Source of the DNA: Burkholderiales bacterium
GTDB lineage: Bacteria > Pseudomonadota > Gammaproteobacteria > Burkholderiales > Burkholderiaceae_C
NCBI GenBank assembly: GCA_030602985.1
Contig: JAUVYR010000007.1
Coordinates: forward strand, 1 to 45,174
DNA: 45,174 bases
Reading direction: 5' to 3'
The stretch's first letter is position 1. Each line of letters starts with the position of its first letter. The translations under genes were made by a program, and so were the position numbers. This document shows positions 41,716 through 45,174 of this stretch, in pieces. The notes under the pieces were generated by a model. It was not told the origin of the DNA, ran no database searches, and saw only the letters and a list, made by a program, of their open reading frames with translations.

Positions 41716-43443
41716 TTATGTGGTCTGCACGGACTCGCCCGTCATCCAGCCCCGCACAATATTGGCCACTGCGACCGGGTTTTCCTTGGCCAGCCGTTTG
41801 GCGTCTTCCAGCCGCAACATCTCTGCCGTGACCTCATTTTGCACCGGCGCGGGCAAGCCAGGGCGCTGGGTTTCATTGTCGACCACCGCATCCAGCTGCG
41901 TGCCAGTGGTCAGGCGCGTGATTTCATCCGGTGTCTTTTCCGGCTGGGCGGGCGGGGCGGTCATCATCTTCAGCGCGGGGCGCACCATCCCCAGGAAGAG
42001 GATCAGGCCGAGTAGCAGCATGCCCAGTGGCCAGGCCAGGCTGCGAGCCAGGTCCATGGTGTCGGCCTGCTGCCACCAGGCCACTTCTGGCACCTCGGTT
42101 TCGGTGCGGTTGAACGCGGCATTGAGCACGTTGACCGAATCGCCGCGCTGCGCATTGAAGCCGATCGCTTCACGCACCAGCGCATTGATCTGTTCGATGG
42201 TTTCCGGCGGCAGGGGGACGGTGGTGGTCTGCCCCCGGCGGTCGGTGGTTTCGCTGTGGTTCAGCACCACAGCCGCGCTCAGGCGCCGGATGTTGCCCGT
42301 AGAGCCGCGCGTCACGGAAACGGTCCGGTCGACTTCGAAGTTCATGACCTGTTCGCGGCGACGGTTGGCCTCTGTAGCGCCCAGCCCCACGTTGTTACCG
42401 GGTATCACGCCCAGTGCAGCCGCATCACCATTGATCGGGGCGGCTGCCTGCCCGGGGGGCAGGTTGGCCACCGCACCAGGTACGCCCGCAGGGAGTTGGT
42501 CCAGCTGGCTGCCCGCTTCAATCAGCTGCATGCTGCGCACTGCGGCTTCGTTATTGCCCTGGTTGGGTCGGTGCTGTTCGCTGGTCTGCTCGGTCAGGGA
42601 GAAGTCCAGATCAGCCGTGACTTGAGCCCGCACGTTCTGACGGCCCACCACAGGCTCCAGCAGGTCCAGAATGCGCTGGGTGTACATCTGCTCCAGCATG
42701 CGGGTGAATTCCAGCTGCTGGGCGTTAATGAATTCGTTGCTCTGGTTCGGTGTCTGCGAGAGCAGGTTGCCATGCTGGTCCACCACGCTCACCGCCGCAG
42801 GCTGCATTTCGGGCACGCTGCTGGCCACCAGATGAATAATGCCAGCCACCTGGGTGCGATCCAGCGCACGGCCTGGAAACAGCGTCACCAGCACGCTGGC
42901 CGATGGGCGCTGCTGCTCGCGGAAAAAGCCATTCTGGTTGGGCAGCGCCAGATGCACCCGTGCTTCTGCCACCGAGTTGAGCGACATGATCGAGCGGGTG
43001 AGTTCACCCTCCAGGCCGCGCTGGAAGGTCAGCCGCTCTTGAAATTGAGTCATGCCCAGGCGGGAGTTGTCCATCAGCTCAAAGCCCGTCACCGCCCCGC
43101 GCGGCAAGCCTTGGGAAGCCAGGCGCAAACGCGTTTCGTGTACCCGGTTCGCAGGTACCAGAATCGCCGAACCCCCTTCAGCGTGGCGGTAGGGCACGTT
43201 CATTTGCGAAAGCTGGGCAATCACTGCGCCCCCGTCCTTGTCGGACAGGTTCGCATAGAGCACCCGGTAATCGGGTTGATTGGCCATGAAGAAAGCCGCA
43301 GCGAGTACGCCGATCATCGCCAGCCCACCCAGAGCCAGCATGATCTTGCGCGAGGTGTCCAGCCGGTCGTAACCCTGCACCAGCGGATTGGGGGCGCGTT
43401 GGGCAGGCAGCGGAGCGTCGATTTCGGCAACAGCGGTATTCAT
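41716..43443 (-). CDS. fliF: flagellar MS-ring protein FliF
   Basis: A 575-aa membrane ring protein. ATG 43443 (MNTAVAEIDAPL) is chosen, since the extra 17 codons upstream are not family-like. Two membrane helices (about 34-54 and 440-465) flank a large periplasmic part with YLYANLSDKDGG-type ring motifs (here VLYANLSDKDGG), GFELMDNSRLGMTQFQERL and RVHLALPNQNGFFREQQRPSASV. The C-terminal tail (LEDAKRLAKENPVAVANIVRGWM) binds FliG. It is the first gene of the fliFGHIJK operon, divergent from fliE. Confidence 0.97.
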   Translation of the reverse strand: MNTAVAEIDAPLPAQRAPNPLVQGYDRLDTSRKIMLALGGLAMIGVLAAAFFMANQPDYRVLYANLSDKDGGAVIAQLSQMNVPYRHAEGGSAILVPANRVHETRLRLASQGLPRGAVTGFELMDNSRLGMTQFQERLTFQRGLEGELTRSIMSLNSVAEARVHLALPNQNGFFREQQRPSASVLVTLFPGRALDRTQVAGIIHLVASSVPEMQPAAVSVVDQHGNLLSQTPNQSNEFINAQQLEFTRMLEQMYTQRILDLLEPVVGRQNVRAQVTADLDFSLTEQTSEQHRPNQGNNEAAVRSMQLIEAGSQLDQLPAGVPGAVANLPPGQAAAPINGDAAALGVIPGNNVGLGATEANRRREQVMNFEVDRTVSVTRGSTGNIRRLSAAVVLNHSETTDRRGQTTTVPLPPETIEQINALVREAIGFNAQRGDSVNVLNAAFNRTETEVPEVAWWQQADTMDLARSLAWPLGMLLLGLILFLGMVRPALKMMTAPPAQPEKTPDEITRLTTGTQLDAVVDNETQRPGLPAPVQNEVTAEMLRLEDAKRLAKENPVAVANIVRGWMTGESVQTT

Positions 43444-43480
43444 GATGCACAGGCTGAGTTGGGGGCCATAGTGAAAATGG

Positions 43481-43508
43481 ATTATGGAAGGCACCCGGGT
43501 GAACTAAA
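43481..43508 (-). promoter_or_regulatory. candidate fliF promoter in the fliF/fliE divergent gap
   Basis: The 165-bp gap between fliF and fliE holds, on the minus strand, CATAAT (43481-43486) and TTTAGT (43503-43508) with a 16-bp spacer. A perfect palindrome CACCCGGGTG (43492-43501) lies in the spacer and could bind a regulator. The -35 is weak. No sigma-54 box was convincing. Confidence 0.3.
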
Positions 43509-43608
43509 GCCCAAAAAGCCGGGTGTCCTCGCCGTTATTCACATTCAAGTTTGGCGGCGGCCCGCTTAGCATCACGCCATTGCCTCCATCGCCCTGAAGG
43601 ACCCTGCC

Positions 43609-43956
43609 ATGGACCTGCGCCTGACCCCTCTGACTTCAGCCACCACACCCGCCATGCGACCCGCCGCCAGTTTGGCCCAGCCGCTGGGTGGGGCAGCGCA
43701 GACGCCGGGTGCGGGCTCGCCACGGGTCGCTGGTGCTGGTTTTGGCGAGGCCTTCCGCACCGCATTGCAGAATGTGAGCGCCGCACAAAACGAATCCAGC
43801 CGCCTGCAGACGGAATTCCAGATGGGCAACCCCAACGTCAGCCTGGAGCAGACCATGCTCTCGATGCAAAAAGCGCAGATCGGTTTTCAGGCGGCGCTGC
43901 ACGTGCGCAACCGTATGATGCAGGCCTATACGGATGTGATGAACATGCAGGTGTGA
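43609..43956 (+). CDS. fliE: flagellar hook-basal body complex protein FliE
   Basis: A 115-aa protein joining the MS ring to the rod and export gate. The N-terminal half is variable. The conserved C-terminal half (FGEAFRTALQNVSAAQNESSRLQTEFQMGNPNVSLEQTMLSMQKAQIGFQAALHVRNRMMQAYTDVMNMQV) is diagnostic. A ribosome-binding site (AAGGA) precedes the ATG. It is divergent from fliF and converges on the toxin gene 12 bp downstream. Confidence 0.95.
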   Translation: MDLRLTPLTSATTPAMRPAASLAQPLGGAAQTPGAGSPRVAGAGFGEAFRTALQNVSAAQNESSRLQTEFQMGNPNVSLEQTMLSMQKAQIGFQAALHVRNRMMQAYTDVMNMQV

Positions 43957-43968
43957 TTCAGTGCGGGT

Positions 43969-44253
43969 TCAAAGCCGCCCTTCGGCCGTTTTGTACGCAG
44001 CCAACGACTCCCGTTTCCCGATAGAGATCACCCTGACTTGAACGGTTTGATCTTGCACACGATAAACCAGTCGATACCCCAGACTCACCAGTTTGATCTT
44101 GTAGCAATCTGGCATGGAGGACAGCTTCGCGGACTCCACCCTGGGGTGTTGCAAGCGTTCCTGTAGTTTTTTCTTGAAGGCTTGCTGGACCGTTTTATCC
44201 AGTTTTTTCCATTCTTTCAGAGCCAGTTCGTGAAAAACCAGCTCATAGCTCAT
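43969..44253 (-). CDS. RelE-family toxin of a type II toxin-antitoxin pair
   Basis: A 94-aa basic protein of the RelE/ParE fold: YELVFHELALKEWKKLD, then FKKKLQERLQHPRV, DCYKIKLVSLGYRLVYRVQDQTVQVRVISIGKRES. RelE toxins cleave mRNA on the ribosome, and the C-terminal KR(E) and central K/R residues expected for this are present. Its ATG overlaps the antitoxin gene by 11 nt. It is an insertion relative to the usual fliE-fliT neighbourhood and visibly less GC-rich than its neighbours, suggesting acquisition. Confidence 0.9.
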   Translation of the reverse strand: MSYELVFHELALKEWKKLDKTVQQAFKKKLQERLQHPRVESAKLSSMPDCYKIKLVSLGYRLVYRVQDQTVQVRVISIGKRESLAAYKTAEGRL

Positions 44254-44488
44254 CCAGATTCACCTTCACATAAGGACCGGCTTCGCGAGCTTCCACAGTC
44301 TGGTGGTCTATCAGGTCTTCTATCTGGTTGATCAAGCGCTCATACAGGGCCGCCGGGACCAAGTAGGCCTCAGGCTTGTTGTGATTGAGCACAGCTACAG
44401 GCTCGTTGTCGGCTTCACGCATCACTTCTGCGTAATGACGCTTCAACTCCGTCACACTGACAGAGCGGCTAGCCAGAATCGTTTGCAT
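44243..44488 (-). CDS. Phd/YefM (StbD/RelB-like) antitoxin
   Basis: An 81-aa antitoxin. The N-terminal DNA-binding part reads SRSVSVTELKRHYAEVMREADNEPVAVLNHNKPEAYLVPAALYERL, the Phd/YefM pattern. The acidic C-terminus (about 50-81) should wrap the toxin. A GAGGTG ribosome-binding site lies 5 nt ahead of the ATG. The inverted repeat at 44504-44517 is a likely operator for autorepression. Gene order antitoxin-toxin with overlap is standard. Confidence 0.9.
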   Translation of the reverse strand: MQTILASRSVSVTELKRHYAEVMREADNEPVAVLNHNKPEAYLVPAALYERLINQIEDLIDHQTVEAREAGPYVKVNLDEL

Positions 44489-44503
44489 GGTTCACCTCAA
44501 ATC

Positions 44504-44517
44504 GCATTAAAAAATGC
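44504..44517 (-). promoter_or_regulatory. probable operator of the toxin-antitoxin operon
   Basis: GCATT-AAAA-AATGC, a perfect 5+5 inverted repeat with a 4-nt centre, starts 16 bp upstream of the antitoxin ATG within AT-rich DNA. The position fits a promoter-overlapping site for an autorepressing antitoxin. Confidence 0.55.
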
Positions 44518-44542
44518 ATCAAATAAGGTGTGATTATGCACA

Positions 44543-44845
44543 TCAATGCAACTGCACGGGCGCCACCGGCCGGTGCAGTTCACCCAGATCGTCCACCCAG
44601 GGCTCTACCAGTTCACGCATCTGTGCGTCGTGGCGCAGGATGGTCATCATGATGCGGTGCTTTTCGGCGCGCTCTTCGGCTGACAGATCCATGCCCTGCG
44701 AGCGTTCGCGCAATTGCTCAATCAGCACCGCGCAAGCCCCTTCCAGGCGAACCACCTCATCCCAATCCTCGGCCAAAGCCGCCGACAGCATCCGTTCGCT
44801 GGTGCTTTCGATGGCTTTGTAGAAGTCGAGCAGAGGAATCGTCAT
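44543..44845 (-). CDS. fliT: FliT-like flagellar chaperone (copy 1)
   Basis: A 100-aa helical protein. The start MTIPLLDFYKAIESTSERMLSAALAEDWDEVVRLEGACAVLIEQL has the FliT layout (first helix, then a W/D/E-containing second helix). The C-terminal part has IMMTILRHDAQMRELVEPWVDDLGEL. FliT binds the filament-cap protein FliD, and in enterics also inhibits FlhDC. It follows the next copy after 8 bp. Sequence conservation of FliT is low, so the call relies partly on locus position. Confidence 0.75.
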   Translation of the reverse strand: MTIPLLDFYKAIESTSERMLSAALAEDWDEVVRLEGACAVLIEQLRERSQGMDLSAEERAEKHRIMMTILRHDAQMRELVEPWVDDLGELHRPVAPVQLH

Positions 44846-44853
44846 GGCGGTTT

Positions 44854-45174
44854 TCAGGGCTTACTGGAACTATCGGCCAAGTATGCGCCAACTTGACCGT
44901 GAATTGAAGGGTTAAGCCACTCATGTACCTTGACCCAGCCCGGCTCGGCCAGGTTCCGCACCTGAGCGTCCAGTCGCAAAATCGCTTTCAGCGCAGCGAG
45001 GCGGGCCTGCCGTTCCGTGCGAGTCATGGGCTGCATCTCGGTGGCCTTCAATGTGGCCACTTGCACCTGTGCCACCGACTGCAAGCGCTCCACCTCGCCC
45101 CATTGCCCCTGCTGGGCGGCCGCAGCCATGCGGGCGCTGGTCTGTTCAAGGGCTTGGTAGTGGGTCAGCGTTGT
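44854..45174 (-). CDS. FliT-like flagellar chaperone (copy 2, N-terminus beyond window)
   Basis: The frame is open to the window end (106 codons plus 1 nt seen) and starts outside. The visible part begins LTHYQALEQTSARMAAAAQQGQWGEVERLQSVAQVQVATL, aligning by eye with copy 1 (LLDFYKAIESTSERML...EDWDEVVRLE), and later AILRLDAQVRNLAEPGWVKV versus TILRHDAQMRELVEPWVDDL. It is a tandem paralogue of the next gene. It probably belongs to a fliD-fliS-fliT operon entering from the right. Confidence 0.75.
   Translation of the reverse strand, partial: TTLTHYQALEQTSARMAAAAQQGQWGEVERLQSVAQVQVATLKATEMQPMTRTERQARLAALKAILRLDAQVRNLAEPGWVKVHEWLNPSIHGQVGAYLADSSSKP

Noticed and set aside
43545-43571. TCAAGTTT-N11-GCTTAGCA upstream of fliE as a sigma-28 promoter
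   Set aside because: Good -35 half but the -10 half matches at only 4 of 8 positions.
43972-43990. GCCG-ccctt-CGGC hairpin followed by GTTTT as a fliE terminator
   Set aside because: The stem is only 4 bp, the T run is short, and it lies inside the coding end of the toxin gene.

Overview
The window is GC-rich (roughly 60-65 % by eye), densely coded DNA from a betaproteobacterium, most likely order Burkholderiales and probably a Comamonadaceae-type genome. The signs are an argB-slmA pair, a FadN/FadA beta-oxidation operon with a DmdC-like acyl-CoA dehydrogenase, and a very large flagellar/chemotaxis block. Most of the window is core metabolism and motility with short intergenic gaps. No rRNA, tRNA, CRISPR array, insertion sequence or prophage was recognised, and there is no stretch of more than 300 bases without a gene.

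Region 1 (1-5166) is histidine degradation. hutU-hutH-hutI lie on the minus strand, overlapping or nearly touching, and hutI is cut by the window edge. The divergent GntR-type repressor gene hutC is separated from them by 100 bp holding a perfect 14-bp palindrome next to the hutU -10 box. Region 2 (5177-10899) looks like a selenium module: a selenophosphate synthase gene (selD/senC) starting 2 bp after a TIGR04348/SenB-type selenosugar synthase gene, and, divergent from them, a PhnD/PhnC/PhnE/PhnE-like ABC importer. No senA (selenoneine synthase) is present. Region 3 (10915-14016) holds a CYTH-CHAD protein, argB and slmA.

Region 4 (14038-22869) is a fatty-acid oxidation operon. A TetR gene with a strong promoter overlapped by a palindrome is followed by an acyl-CoA dehydrogenase, a DUF2147 protein, a bifunctional 3-hydroxyacyl-CoA dehydrogenase/enoyl-CoA hydratase, a thiolase, a TesB-like thioesterase, an ECI2-like enoyl-CoA isomerase and a YigI-like thioesterase. 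On the opposite strand are a small zinc-finger protein and ilvE.

Region 5 (24136-45174) is motility. An unknown 246-aa gene is preceded by an almost consensus sigma-28 (FliA) promoter. The minus-strand chemotaxis operon follows (cheZ-like, cheY, cheA, cheR, cheD, cheB in order of transcription). Then come a plus-strand receiver-histidine kinase plus LuxR-type regulator pair, and the flagellar genes fliL-M-N-O-P-Q-R and fliF-G-H-I-J-K on the minus strand, with fliE divergent. A YefM/RelE-type toxin-antitoxin pair sits between fliE and two tandem fliT-like genes, the second cut by the window end.

The points most worth following are the senB-selD-transporter module lacking senA, the FliA-dependent unknown gene, and a C-terminal peptide shared by CheD and the short CheZ-like protein.
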